From assembly GCA_014238425.1 (NCBI GenBank), contig JABABD010000040.1, positions 350,294 through 414,293 of the forward strand: a stretch of 64,000 nucleotides of DNA, in the 5' to 3' direction. This document shows positions 20,142 through 29,773 of the stretch, one piece after another (positions within the stretch are counted from its first letter, which is position 1; the number at the start of each line of letters is the position of its first letter). Below the pieces are notes generated by a model. The model ran no database searches and was not told the origin of the DNA. It was given only the letters and a program-made list of their open reading frames with translations. The position numbers were made by a program, and so were the translations under genes. This stretch comes from Flavobacteriaceae bacterium (GTDB lineage: Bacteria; Bacteroidota; Bacteroidia; Flavobacteriales; Flavobacteriaceae).

Positions 20142-20179
20142 AAACTGGTTTCTTTTGAAAATTCAAAATAAAAAACACG

Positions 20180-20187
20180 CAAAAGTA
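20180..20187 (-). promoter_or_regulatory. Candidate -7 element for the GT5-like/DUF4270/glmS operon
   Basis: The minus strand reads TACTTTTG, a full match to TAnnTTTG, about 40 bases before the first gene of the operon. No -33 TTTG was seen at normal distance. It is 31 bases from the divergent panC element. Confidence 0.45.
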
Positions 20188-20218
20188 CAAAATTTTATGC
20201 AGATTGCCTTTAAAATAT

Positions 20219-20226
20219 TAAGTTTG
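20219..20226 (+). promoter_or_regulatory. Candidate -7 element for panC
   Basis: TAAGTTTG matches TAnnTTTG and is followed by GC, 23 bases before the GTG start of panC. No good -33 element was found. Confidence 0.45.
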
Positions 20227-20249
20227 CACGCTGTTAATTTTTTGCTAAA

Positions 20250-21098
20250 GTGACTATATACAAAGAGAAAAAAGGTCTTGAAAAAACCTTAAACACGTTT
20301 AAACAACAAAACCATTCTGTAGGTCTTGTACCTACTATGGGGGCTTTGCATAATGGTCATCTTTCTTTAGTAAAACAAGCTTTGTCACAAAATGATATTG
20401 TGGTTGTTAGCATTTTTGTAAATCCTACGCAGTTCAACAACCAAGAAGATCTTGAAAAGTACCCAAGAACACTTGATACTGATGTTGCTCTTTTAAAAAC
20501 AGTTTCAAAAAATATTATCGTCTTTGCACCTACGGCCAACGATATTTACGATTCAAATATAAAATCAATAGATTTTAATTTTGATGGCCTAGAATTTGAA
20601 ATGGAAGGTAAGTTCAGGCATGGTCATTTTGATGGTGTAGGCACTATAGTAAAAAGGTTACTAGAAACAGTTAAGCCAGACAAAGCTTATTTTGGCGAGA
20701 AGGACTTTCAACAGTTACAGATAATCAAAAAATTAGTCGAAAAATTCAAGATTCCAGTTACTATTATTGGCTGCAAGATTGAACGTGAAGATAGTGGTCT
20801 TGCTATGAGTTCGAGAAACACACGATTAAAACCCGAATACAAAAAAGCAGCTCCTTTTGTATTCAAAACTTTAGAGTCTGCCAAAGTGAAATTTGGCACA
20901 AAAAGCGCCAATGAAGTAGTAAAATGGGTTACTGATCAATTTGCAAAACACCCATTATTAAAGTTAGAATATTTTATTGTTGCAGATGTAATTGACTTAA
21001 AACCTGTAAAACGAAAATCAAATAAAAAAACCTATCGTGCGTTCATTGCAGTGTATGCTGACGATATAAGATTGATTGATAATATCGCACTTAATTAA
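20250..21098 (+). CDS. panC: Pantothenate synthetase
   Basis: The 282-residue enzyme condenses pantoate and beta-alanine with ATP hydrolysis in coenzyme A synthesis. The nucleotidyl-transferase signature is [15 protein letters not shown] near residue 30. Further family segments are [46 protein letters not shown] and the SSRNTRL motif. The start is a GTG at 20250, supported by the usual distance of MTIYKEK before the conserved core. panD follows, so two steps of the pathway are together, as is common in Bacteroidota. Confidence 0.97.
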   Translation: MTIYKEKKGLEKTLNTFKQQNHSVGLVPTMGALHNGHLSLVKQALSQNDIVVVSIFVNPTQFNNQEDLEKYPRTLDTDVALLKTVSKNIIVFAPTANDIYDSNIKSIDFNFDGLEFEMEGKFRHGHFDGVGTIVKRLLETVKPDKAYFGEKDFQQLQIIKKLVEKFKIPVTIIGCKIEREDSGLAMSSRNTRLKPEYKKAAPFVFKTLESAKVKFGTKSANEVVKWVTDQFAKHPLLKLEYFIVADVIDLKPVKRKSNKKTYRAFIAVYADDIRLIDNIALN

Positions 21099-21099
21099 T

Positions 21100-21107
21100 T
21101 ACCTTTG
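21100..21107 (+). promoter_or_regulatory. -7 element directly before panD (possible leaderless start)
   Basis: TACCTTTG followed by C is a full match to TAnnTTTGC. It begins two bases after the panC stop and ends only four bases before the panD ATG. If active, transcription would start at or within a few bases of the start codon, giving a leaderless mRNA. Confidence 0.45.
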
Positions 21108-21111
21108 CCCT

Positions 21112-21462
21112 ATGCAAATTCAAGTTGTAAAATCGAAAATACATCGCGTTAAAGTTACTGGTGCTGACCTTAATTATATTGGCAGTATTACTATTGACGA
21201 AGATCTTATGGATGCTTCTAATATCATTCAAGGAGAAAAAGTCCAAATCGTTAATAATGATAATGGTGAAAGACTAGAGACTTATGTTATTCCAGGCCCA
21301 AGAAACAGTGGCGAGATAACTTTAAATGGTGCAGCGGCAAGAAAGGTTTCTGTTGGCGACACACTCATACTGATTACTTATGCTTTCATGGATATTGAAA
21401 AAGCTAAAGTTTATAAACCTTCGTTAGTATTTCCAGACGAAGCAACCAATCTTCTAAAATAA
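21112..21462 (+). CDS. panD: Aspartate 1-decarboxylase
   Basis: This 116-residue pyruvoyl enzyme makes beta-alanine for pantothenate. The self-cleavage site is the Gly24-Ser25 pair in [11 protein letters not shown], at exactly the expected position, which supports the ATG at 21112 over an in-frame upstream start at 21076 that would overlap panC. Other family segments are [29 protein letters not shown] and [10 protein letters not shown]. It follows panC by 13 bases and precedes a UPF0104 membrane protein by 4. Confidence 0.97.
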   Translation: MQIQVVKSKIHRVKVTGADLNYIGSITIDEDLMDASNIIQGEKVQIVNNDNGERLETYVIPGPRNSGEITLNGAAARKVSVGDTLILITYAFMDIEKAKVYKPSLVFPDEATNLLK

Positions 21463-21466
21463 ATAA

Positions 21467-22420
21467 GTGAACAAATTCTTAAAAAAAGCACTATCGATTG
21501 GCATTCCGCTTTTGTTAGGCGTGCTTTTAGTATGGTATTCCCTTTCAAAAATCTCAATTGAAGAATTACTTGTTTATTTTAAAAATGCCGATTATCGTTG
21601 GATATTTCTAGCTGTTTTTTTTGGAATGCTAAGCCATATCTCTAGAGCATATCGCTGGCGCTTTCAATTAGAACCTATGGGTTATAACATAAAATTTGGC
21701 AATAGCCTTATGGCTGTATTTGCTACCTATTTAATTAATTATACCATCCCTAGATCTGGAGAAATAGCAAGAGCAACCATACTCACAAATTATGAAGGTG
21801 TACCATTTGAAAAAGGCATTGGCACAATTATAGCTGAACGTCTAGCGGATATGATTGTCATGCTAATTATCATTGGCATTACACTTATTCTTCAATTTGA
21901 TTTCATTTATTCATTTTTAACTGAAAAATTTAGTCCTACTAAAGTGCTTATAGGTATTGGAGCATTGTTGATTCTATTTTTGCTATTCTATACATTCATA
22001 AAAAGAAGCGAATCTAAGTTTGCAATTAAACTTAAAAGCTTTGTCTCTGGTTTGATTGAAGGTTTAACAAGCATTTTTAAAATGAAGAAAAAATGGGCCT
22101 TCATTTTTCATACGTTCTTTATTTGGGGCATGTATTTGTTAATGTTTTATGTAACAACCTTAGCTGTTAGCGACCTTCAAGATATTCCAACGGGTGCAGT
22201 TTTAATTGGCTTCATTCTAGCCAGTTTCAGCATTGCAGCAACAAATGGTGGTATTGGCTCATATCCTGAAGCCATAGTAATCGGATTTCTTTTGTTCGAT
22301 TTACCCGAAGATCCAAGCAGGGCTTTTGGTTGGATAATGTGGACATCACAGACTATAATGATTGTTATTTTAGGCGGATTGTCCTTATTATATCTACCAA
22401 TTTTTAATCGAAAAAAATAA
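21467..22420 (+). CDS. UPF0104 / lysylphosphatidylglycerol-synthase-type membrane protein
   Basis: The 317-residue protein starts with GTG and has about eight membrane helices. It matches the family of the flippase-like domain of MprF and AglD relatives (Pfam LPG_synthase_TM). Recognisable segments are MLSHISRAYRWRFQLEPMGY, NYTIPRSGEIARATILTNYE, RLADMIVMLIIIG and ATNGGIGSYPEAIVIG. No synthase domain follows, so this is the membrane part alone. Free-standing members are thought to move lipids or lipid-linked compounds, but no specific role can be assigned. It is placed four bases after panD in what looks like a single transcript. Confidence 0.88.
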   Translation: MNKFLKKALSIGIPLLLGVLLVWYSLSKISIEELLVYFKNADYRWIFLAVFFGMLSHISRAYRWRFQLEPMGYNIKFGNSLMAVFATYLINYTIPRSGEIARATILTNYEGVPFEKGIGTIIAERLADMIVMLIIIGITLILQFDFIYSFLTEKFSPTKVLIGIGALLILFLLFYTFIKRSESKFAIKLKSFVSGLIEGLTSIFKMKKKWAFIFHTFFIWGMYLLMFYVTTLAVSDLQDIPTGAVLIGFILASFSIAATNGGIGSYPEAIVIGFLLFDLPEDPSRAFGWIMWTSQTIMIVILGGLSLLYLPIFNRKK

Positions 22421-22458
22421 TTTTTTATCTTGTCACCAAATTACTTAAAACCCTAACA

Positions 22459-23607
22459 ATGAAAAACCTACTTTATTTCATCCTGTTTTCTGTTTGTATT
22501 CAGTTTGTCAATGCACAGACAAAGTACCAAGAGTTTCCTTCTACAAAACTTGAAGAAACACGACAACTCAAAATTCAGTTGCCTAGAAATTACGACAAGA
22601 ATATTGAGAAAACCTACCCATTGTTTATTGTTTTAGATGGTGATTATATGTTTGAAGCCGTTGCTGGGAATGTCGACTATTATTCTTATTGGGAAGATAT
22701 GCCTGAGGCCATTATTGTTGGCATTAATCAAGCAGAGAAACGTTTTGATGACAGCCAGTATTCTGATCAGAATTTTCTTCCTGTAGAATCAGGAGCTGAG
22801 TTCTTCGAATTTATTGGGTTAGAACTCATTCCTTATTTAAATGAGGCATACAGAACAGCCAACTTTAGAGCAATTGTAGGTCATGGCGAAACCGCCAATT
22901 TCCTAAACTATTATCTATTCAAGGACAATCCTTTGTTTCATGCATATATAGCAATTAGTCCGGATTTGGCACCAGAAATGGAAACGAGGATCACCGAAAG
23001 ATTACTTCAATTTGAAAGTCAGAAGTTCTATTATTTGGCGACCGCAAGCAATGATCTAAAAAATATAAGAAAAGGCGTTGAGATATTAAACACCAACTTA
23101 TCGTCTATTGAAAACCCAAAATTACAGTATGATTTTGATGATTTTGATGGCCCTACGCACTATTCTGTAGTAACACATGCACTTCCGAAAGCTTTAGAAA
23201 GTATTTTTTACGTGTTTCAACCTATAAGCAAAAAGGAATACAAAGAAAAAATACTATCTTATGAAGGATCGCCAGTAGATTATCTAACTGAAAAGTATAC
23301 CATGATAAACGAGCTTTTTGGTCTTGAAAAGAAAATACTCATTAATGATTTTAAAGCCATTTCATCAGCAATAGAAAAAAATGCGACACCAGAATATTAT
23401 CAGGAATTGGGTAAATTAGCTAGACGAGATTATCCAGACACATTGCTAGGCAACTACTATATTGCTCGTTATTTTGAAGAAATGGGTGAGCCAAAAAAAG
23501 CTTACAAAACCTATAAATCCGCCTATATTCTTGATGAGATTGCAGGTATTACTAAAGATTTTATGTTAGAAATGGCAGATCAACTTAAAGCAGATTTCGG
23601 ATTCTAA
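22459..23607 (+). CDS. Secreted alpha/beta-hydrolase-fold (esterase D-like) protein lacking the nucleophile serine
   Basis: The 382-residue protein has a signal peptide ending in IQFVNAQ. An esterase-D/IroE-like domain (PF00756 type) follows with RQLKIQLPRNYDKN, YPLFIVLDGDYMF and AIIVGINQ. The nucleophile elbow reads VGHGETANF: the expected Ser of GHSxG is Gly143. Downstream HAYIAISPDL and DDFDGPTHYSVV keep the fold and the late His region. A C-terminal helical part (about 300-382) resembles TPR-type repeats (GNYYIARYFEEMGEPKKAYK). It may be a non-catalytic binding protein. Its stop abuts the radA ATG with no gap. Confidence 0.82.
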   Translation: MKNLLYFILFSVCIQFVNAQTKYQEFPSTKLEETRQLKIQLPRNYDKNIEKTYPLFIVLDGDYMFEAVAGNVDYYSYWEDMPEAIIVGINQAEKRFDDSQYSDQNFLPVESGAEFFEFIGLELIPYLNEAYRTANFRAIVGHGETANFLNYYLFKDNPLFHAYIAISPDLAPEMETRITERLLQFESQKFYYLATASNDLKNIRKGVEILNTNLSSIENPKLQYDFDDFDGPTHYSVVTHALPKALESIFYVFQPISKKEYKEKILSYEGSPVDYLTEKYTMINELFGLEKKILINDFKAISSAIEKNATPEYYQELGKLARRDYPDTLLGNYYIARYFEEMGEPKKAYKTYKSAYILDEIAGITKDFMLEMADQLKADFGF

Positions 23608-24966
23608 ATGGCTAAAATAAAAACCACCTTTTTTTGTCAGAATTGCGGTAGTCAGTATGCCCAATGGCAAGGACAATGCAATGCCTGCAAAGAGTGGAAT
23701 ACCATTGTAGAAGAGGTTCTACAGAAACCTAATAAATTATCACATGATTTAGATTCAAGCAAACCAAAACGCATCTCTAAACCTCTTAAAATAAAAGATA
23801 TAGATGGACGTAAAGAATCCCGTATTTCTTTAGTTGACAATGAATTTAATCGTGTTCTTGGCGGCGGTTTAGTTGGCGGCTCCGTAGTACTTTTAGGTGG
23901 AGAACCTGGAATAGGGAAAAGTACTTTGTTGTTGCAGGTGGCATTGAAAATAAACCAAAAAGTACTGTATGTTTCTGGTGAAGAGAGCCAAAAGCAGATA
24001 AAAATGCGTGCAGAACGCATCAACCCGAGTAACGACAGTTGCTATATTCTTACAGAAACCAAAACGCAAAATATCTTCAAGCAAATACAAGATGTGCTTC
24101 CAGATATAGTCATTATAGACTCCATCCAGACGCTTCATAGTGATTATATAGAATCTTCGGCAGGAAGCATTTCTCAAATAAAAGAATGCACAACAGAACT
24201 CATAAAATTCGCAAAAGAAACATCTATTCCTGTGTTCTTGATTGGACATATTACTAAAGATGGTAACATTGCCGGCCCTAAAATATTAGAGCATATGGTA
24301 GATACGGTACTTCAATTTGAGGGTGACAGAAATCATGTTTTTAGAATATTGAGGGCTCATAAAAACAGGTTTGGCAGCACAAACGAACTGGGTATTTACG
24401 AAATGCAAGGGTCAGGACTTAGAGAAGTTTCTAATCCGTCGGAATTACTGATTTCAAGAAAAGATGAAGGCCTTAGCGGCAATGCTATTGCAGGAACTTT
24501 AGAAGGTCTGAGACCATTAATGATTGAGGTTCAAGCATTAGTTAGCACTGCTGTTTATGGCACACCTCAACGCAGCGCAACTGGCTTTAATGCCAAGAGG
24601 TTAAATATGCTACTAGCAATACTAGAGAAGCGTGCAGGTTTTAAGCTTGCCGCAAAAGACGTGTTTATTAACATAACTGGCGGTATTACTATAGATGATC
24701 CTGCTATAGATTTAGCAGTAGTAGCTGCTATTTTATCATCCAATGATGATGTATCACTCCCCAAAGATTACTGTTTTGCTGCTGAAGTAGGGCTTTCTGG
24801 AGAGATTCGTCCAGTCACAAGAATAGATCAACGCATCTCAGAAGCTCAAAAGCTAGGCTTCTCCCAGATATTTGTGTCTAAACACAACAAAATAACCTTG
24901 AAAAACTCAGGCATAAAAATTCAATTAATCTCTAAAATCGAGGACATTACCAACATTTTATTCTAA
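23608..24966 (+). CDS. radA: DNA repair protein RadA
   Basis: The 452-residue RecA-like ATPase aids branch migration and processing of recombination intermediates. An N-terminal zinc finger has cysteines at 10, 13, 24 and 27. The Walker A is GGEPGIGKS at residues 97-105, and Walker B is in DIVIIDSIQTL. The RadA-specific KNRFG motif is in AHKNRFGSTNE. A C-terminal Lon-protease-like domain has the substrate-free remnant of that fold (AVVAAILSSNDD, CFAAEVGLSGEIRPV). Start and length agree with the family. It directly follows the esterase-like gene. Confidence 0.98.
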   Translation: MAKIKTTFFCQNCGSQYAQWQGQCNACKEWNTIVEEVLQKPNKLSHDLDSSKPKRISKPLKIKDIDGRKESRISLVDNEFNRVLGGGLVGGSVVLLGGEPGIGKSTLLLQVALKINQKVLYVSGEESQKQIKMRAERINPSNDSCYILTETKTQNIFKQIQDVLPDIVIIDSIQTLHSDYIESSAGSISQIKECTTELIKFAKETSIPVFLIGHITKDGNIAGPKILEHMVDTVLQFEGDRNHVFRILRAHKNRFGSTNELGIYEMQGSGLREVSNPSELLISRKDEGLSGNAIAGTLEGLRPLMIEVQALVSTAVYGTPQRSATGFNAKRLNMLLAILEKRAGFKLAAKDVFINITGGITIDDPAIDLAVVAAILSSNDDVSLPKDYCFAAEVGLSGEIRPVTRIDQRISEAQKLGFSQIFVSKHNKITLKNSGIKIQLISKIEDITNILF

Positions 24967-25121
24967 TACTAAGGTTTTACCTTACTCGTTGTGGGATTTT
25001 TCTACATTTCATCGAATTTTAACATTTCTTCATCGATTAAATGGTGTTTGGCAAAACCTTTGCAATACATTCGCCGTAAGATAATCTGCTGCCCAAATGC
25101 ATTTTACTTAAACTTAATAAC

Positions 25122-28100
25122 ATGAACACCCTTAAACCTACTTTAGTATTACTCTTTGTTATACTATATTCAACATTTTCATTTTCTCAAATTACTATTT
25201 GGGAAGAAGACTTTGAAGCATACGCTGATGAAACCATTGTTGGTACCGCTAACAGATGGACCTTAACTACAACAACCGGCATTAATACGGGCGGAAATAA
25301 TTATTTCTGGACAGATCAAAATGAAATGAATGCCAATAATACATTGGGGCAAGAACAAATATTTACTACAGAATCCATCGATATTTCAGCATATCTCAAT
25401 ATTAATGTAACAATCAATGTGACGGAATTTGGAAACTTAGAGAATACTGATTATGTCGATATTTATTATAAACTGGATGGAGGCACAGAAACCCTATTTG
25501 CAACCAACGGCCAAAACAATGCCAATTTCACGGCTCAAGTAGCTCAACAAACTGGTTTAAATGGTTCTACATTACAAATTATTGTTAAAGCACAGAATGA
25601 CGCCAATGGTGAGTCCATTCAATTTGACAACATTCTTGTACAAGGAGGACAATTACCAATAAGTCCAGGTGCCGTAAACACTAATCTACAACTTTGGATG
25701 CGCGCCGATGATGGAATTTCAGTCGCTGAAGCTATAAATAATCTGGAAGTATCTACATGGAACGATCAATCAGCCAATTCCTATGCTGCGGTTAAAGAAT
25801 TAAACGGACCAACCTTTATTGAGGAAGGCATCAACTTTAATCCTGTATTAAGATTTGATAGAGATAATGACACTTATCTAAATTTAGGCCAAGCTGCACA
25901 ATTAGATATAAAAGTTGGCGCAGGTGTTTCTGGGCGGTCAGACATAACTGTTTTTGCAGCATTCTTAACGGATGGCGCAGGAGCGGGTACCATTCTATCA
26001 AAAGCGAATAATAATGTTAGGAGTTATCAACTATGGCTTGGTGATTTTGACCGAGTAGTTAGTTATACTTGGGGGCGAGATCAAGAAAATGCATCTTTTG
26101 ACTCTAGGAATTGGGGTGATATTCACGGAAGAAATGAGCCAAAGATTACAACAGGTACTGTTAACTCAACTGGCTATAAATCCTATGTTAACAATATTGA
26201 AGACAACATGGTATTCGACCTTGGAGTTGGTGATGGTGTAGCAACTCAAGATGTGATGATCGGAGCCAGAAGAGATGGTAATGGCACAAATAATACAGGG
26301 TCAGACAATCGTTTATCTGGTGATGTTGGTGAAATCATTGTGTATGACAGAGAATTAAGCGCTATAGAAATTCAAAAAGTCAATACCTATTTAGCTATTA
26401 AATATGGAATTACTCTGGGGTATAATGATGAAACCTTTGTTTTAGGGAATAGCCCAGAAACTCAAGGCATTACGTATTCTGGCACTAGTAGTGATTATAT
26501 TGCTTCTAATGGAAATGTTTTATGGAGTGGTTCTGCAAATACTGGTTTTGGATATAATGTATTTGGTATTGCAAGAGATAATAATTCAAATCTATTACAA
26601 CTTAAGTCTAAAAGTTCAAATGTTCAACGTATTGAAATTAGTCCCGGAAATGCTAATTTCTTGGATGCCATTCTAACCATTGAAGATGAAGATGGAGTAA
26701 TAGACAATGACCTTAGTTATTTACTTGTTGGACATAATGGCCAAGATATTTCTTTACATACAAGCTCATTACCAGAACGATCTGAGAGTTTGCTAAACAG
26801 AGTTTGGAGATCAAGAGAAAGTACTACCGACACAGGTGAAACCACATTAACTTTTGATTTAAATCAATTCGTAGGCACAACTATCACTAACCCTGAAGAT
26901 CTAGTGTTATTTGTTGCCGATAATAGTTCATTTACAGGGTATTGTAATTATGTAGGAACCATATCGAGTAATGTATTGACCTTTACTGGAGTTAACTTAC
27001 AAGAGAGCACATATTTCACATTAGGGGTTCCAACAAGTTTGAACGGCGATTTAGATATCTATTTTGATGGTTCTCAAAGTTATATCTCTTCCAATAGGAT
27101 GTTAGGAGGCAAAACGCAAGCAACCATTATGGGCTGGATCAAACCAGCGAACAGTTTCAATTTTAAGGGCACTATTGCTGGTGAAGAGAGTTTCTGTATA
27201 TCTATAAACAATGATTTGGTCCCTAGTGTTGATGTCGTGACAAATACGGGTACAAGTGTCTCTAGAAATGCAAACCCAGCTGATGCTATATCTACTGGGC
27301 AATGGACACATATTGCTGCAATATATAACTCTGTGGATAGCAGTGTGAAACTATATATTAATGGTAACGAAAGTGTTGAAGATCCTGGCAACATCCCTGA
27401 TGTTTCCGGTGCTTCATTGTCAACAACCATTGGTACAGCCAATTCAACATTCGCTATCGGAAAAGATGGTGCCGAATTTGGAACCCAATTCTTTGATGGA
27501 GATATTGATGAAGTTCGTGTATTTGATGTAGCCTTGACCGAGAATCAATTACGCAAAATGATTTTCCAAGAAATTACACAAAATGGAGGCAATGTTAGAG
27601 GAACTATTATCCCAAAAGATATTGATGATGACACTACTGGTTTACCTGTTTCTTGGAACAATATGTTAGCGTATTACCCAATGAGTTCAGTGAAAGGAAA
27701 CGTCGTTTTTGACGAGTCTAATAATGCTGTTCAAGCCAAGCTTAATAATATAGGCAATGTCATTAAAGCTCAAACAGCTCCATTACCATTTACAACAAGT
27801 GCAGATGGTAGCTTGACTGCAGCCGCATCGTTTACAAATGGTAGTATCTGGAATATCTCTAATATTACTGATATAGATTGGTCTATTCTTACAGTAAGTC
27901 ATGACATGACAATAAATAACTCCGTGAAAAACATAGGGCTATTTGTTGATGCGGATAAAACAGTAACTGTAACAGGTGAAAACGAGATTAATAACAGTTG
28001 GTATTTAGAACTAAATGGCACTTTAGATCTCGCCGGAGATTCGCAGTTAATACAAGGTAGTAATAGCGATCTAGTTACTTCAGCTTCAGGTAAAATATTA

Positions 28101-29654
28101 AGACGTCAGGAAGGTAATGCCGACTCTTACTGGTACAACTACTGGTCATCTCCTGTAGGGAGTGTTGGAGCAACTACATTATCTGACAATAACTCTACAA
28201 GCAATAACACAAACAATTCTTCTTTTAACATAGGCATGTTACAAGATGGTACAGGCGCATCCATGCAATTTACGTCTAATTTCGAAGATGTTGGTCAAAT
28301 AAGCAATCAGTGGTTATACAGTTTCCAAAACGGATTGACTTATTGGGATTGGGTAACATTAACACCTGCTAGTGCCATCGCACCAGGTGTTGGGTATACT
28401 CAGAAAGGAACCGGTGTTGCAGCCACAGAACAACAATATATTTTTGAAGGGAAACCTAATAACGGTACTATTCTTATTGGCGCTGATGATGTTGATGGCG
28501 ATTCTGCCAACGAAAGCCAACAAGATGTCACAATGACAACCTCCATGGTAGGGAATCCATATCCATCTGCTTTAGACGCCAGACAATTTATCAGTGATAA
28601 TTCAGGCGTACTACAAGGCACTATTTTATTATGGGAACAATGGGCAGGAAGTTCTCATTGGTTGGCTGCATATGAAGGTGGTTACGGTTATATCAATGCC
28701 ATGACAACAGAACGCGCATACCAACACCCAGATATTCCTATTGCTAGTCAAACACAAACACAAGGGATCAAGACGCCAAGTTTTTATATTCCTGTCGGGC
28801 AAGGGTTTTTCGTTGAAGTTATAAATGATGGAAACATTGAATTTAACAATGGGCAACGTATTTTCAAGAAAGAATCTGACGCCAACAGTAGTGACCCAGA
28901 AGAAGGCTCTATATTCTTCAGGAATGCCAATGAAAATCAAGCAAATGCAGAGAATGCACAAGACGATCCTTTCCAATTGATTCGATTAGAATTTAACACC
29001 TCTGCTGGTGCTTCTAGACGTTTTGTTCTTGGATTCAGTGATAACGCAACTGATGGATTTGACTATGGATTAGATGGCGGGTATATCAATGACCTTCCAG
29101 AAGAAGATATGGGAAGCCTTTTTGACGGTAAGCAATTTGTCATTCAAGCGTTCTCTCCAATTACACCTGATAAGGAAATCGATTTGAACCTAAATGCTTC
29201 CGGAAACTATACATATAGTATAAAAGCGGTTGAGTTAAGCAATATTGCAGAGGATCAAGATGTGTACCTAAGAGACAACCTAACTAATACATACTTTGAT
29301 TTAAGAAGCAGTGAAGCGTACGAATTTACGTCTGAAGCTGGAGAATTTGCAGATCGTTTTGATATTATATTCAAAGCGCCTGAAACTCTTGATAATGATG
29401 ATTTTGAAACAGATAATGTAATTATTTTCATGAACAATCTAGAAAACAAATTATTCGTTAAAGGCCTTGATCGAAACGCAATAAGCTTAACATTAACTAA
29501 CATGCTTGGACAAACCGTAACATCGATGATCGATGTTTCCAACAACACTATGGAAAATGGTATTAGTATTCAGGATTTAAGTTCTGGCATATATGTTGTA
29601 AGCATAAAAGCAGAAGATAACAGTCAGATATCTAAAAAAATTATTTTGGAGTAA
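25122..29654 (+). CDS. Large secreted LamG-like protein with type IX secretion C-terminal signal
   Basis: This 1510-residue exported protein has a signal peptide ending in STFSFSQ. A first beta-sandwich region (about 25-180) is of choice-of-anchor type, starting ITIWEEDFEAYADETIVG. A second begins at about 185 with NTNLQLWMRADDGIS. A LamG/concanavalin-like domain lies at about 640-810 with GWIKPANSF, GQWTHIAAIYNS, LYINGNES and DGDIDEVRVFDVALTENQL. A further Asn/Thr-rich region follows. The end, with ENGISIQDLSSGIYVVSI and KKIILE, is a type A T9SS sorting domain, so the protein is exported across the outer membrane and probably anchored. No catalytic motif was seen; glycan or cell adhesion is the usual suggestion. 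It stands alone between radA and ileS. Confidence 0.88.
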   Translation: MNTLKPTLVLLFVILYSTFSFSQITIWEEDFEAYADETIVGTANRWTLTTTTGINTGGNNYFWTDQNEMNANNTLGQEQIFTTESIDISAYLNINVTINVTEFGNLENTDYVDIYYKLDGGTETLFATNGQNNANFTAQVAQQTGLNGSTLQIIVKAQNDANGESIQFDNILVQGGQLPISPGAVNTNLQLWMRADDGISVAEAINNLEVSTWNDQSANSYAAVKELNGPTFIEEGINFNPVLRFDRDNDTYLNLGQAAQLDIKVGAGVSGRSDITVFAAFLTDGAGAGTILSKANNNVRSYQLWLGDFDRVVSYTWGRDQENASFDSRNWGDIHGRNEPKITTGTVNSTGYKSYVNNIEDNMVFDLGVGDGVATQDVMIGARRDGNGTNNTGSDNRLSGDVGEIIVYDRELSAIEIQKVNTYLAIKYGITLGYNDETFVLGNSPETQGITYSGTSSDYIASNGNVLWSGSANTGFGYNVFGIARDNNSNLLQLKSKSSNVQRIEISPGNANFLDAILTIEDEDGVIDNDLSYLLVGHNGQDISLHTSSLPERSESLLNRVWRSRESTTDTGETTLTFDLNQFVGTTITNPEDLVLFVADNSSFTGYCNYVGTISSNVLTFTGVNLQESTYFTLGVPTSLNGDLDIYFDGSQSYISSNRMLGGKTQATIMGWIKPANSFNFKGTIAGEESFCISINNDLVPSVDVVTNTGTSVSRNANPADAISTGQWTHIAAIYNSVDSSVKLYINGNESVEDPGNIPDVSGASLSTTIGTANSTFAIGKDGAEFGTQFFDGDIDEVRVFDVALTENQLRKMIFQEITQNGGNVRGTIIPKDIDDDTTGLPVSWNNMLAYYPMSSVKGNVVFDESNNAVQAKLNNIGNVIKAQTAPLPFTTSADGSLTAAASFTNGSIWNISNITDIDWSILTVSHDMTINNSVKNIGLFVDADKTVTVTGENEINNSWYLELNGTLDLAGDSQLIQGSNSDLVTSASGKILRRQEGNADSYWYNYWSSPVGSVGATTLSDNNSTSNNTNNSSFNIGMLQDGTGASMQFTSNFEDVGQISNQWLYSFQNGLTYWDWVTLTPASAIAPGVGYTQKGTGVAATEQQYIFEGKPNNGTILIGADDVDGDSANESQQDVTMTTSMVGNPYPSALDARQFISDNSGVLQGTILLWEQWAGSSHWLAAYEGGYGYINAMTTERAYQHPDIPIASQTQTQGIKTPSFYIPVGQGFFVEVINDGNIEFNNGQRIFKKESDANSSDPEEGSIFFRNANENQANAENAQDDPFQLIRLEFNTSAGASRRFVLGFSDNATDGFDYGLDGGYINDLPEEDMGSLFDGKQFVIQAFSPITPDKEIDLNLNASGNYTYSIKAVELSNIAEDQDVYLRDNLTNTYFDLRSSEAYEFTSEAGEFADRFDIIFKAPETLDNDDFETDNVIIFMNNLENKLFVKGLDRNAISLTLTNMLGQTVTSMIDVSNNTMENGISIQDLSSGIYVVSIKAEDNSQISKKIILE

Positions 29655-29676
29655 ATTGCTATTAATCCAAATGCGG

Positions 29677-29709
29677 AAAGCCCTTATCAGAAATGATGAG
29701 GGTTTTCTT
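29677..29709 (+). terminator. Terminator after the LamG/T9SS gene
   Basis: The arms AAAGCCCTTATCA and TGATGAGGGTTTT pair over 13 positions with G-T wobbles, around a GAAA tetraloop. A T-rich stretch (TTTTCTTA) follows. It lies 22 bases after the stop. Confidence 0.7.
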
Positions 29710-29741
29710 ATTACCACCTATTCCAATTCAGTTTTAATCAT

Positions 29742-29749
29742 TAATTTTG
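29742..29749 (+). promoter_or_regulatory. Candidate -7 element for ileS
   Basis: TAATTTTG followed by C matches TAnnTTTGC, 24 bases before the ileS ATG. No -33 TTTG is well placed. Confidence 0.4.
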
Positions 29750-29773
29750 CAACCTTATAAGAAACATGATTAA

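Noticed and set aside
21076..21111. Upstream in-frame start for panD
   Set aside because: It overlaps panC, and only the ATG at 21112 places the Gly-Ser cleavage site at residues 24-25.
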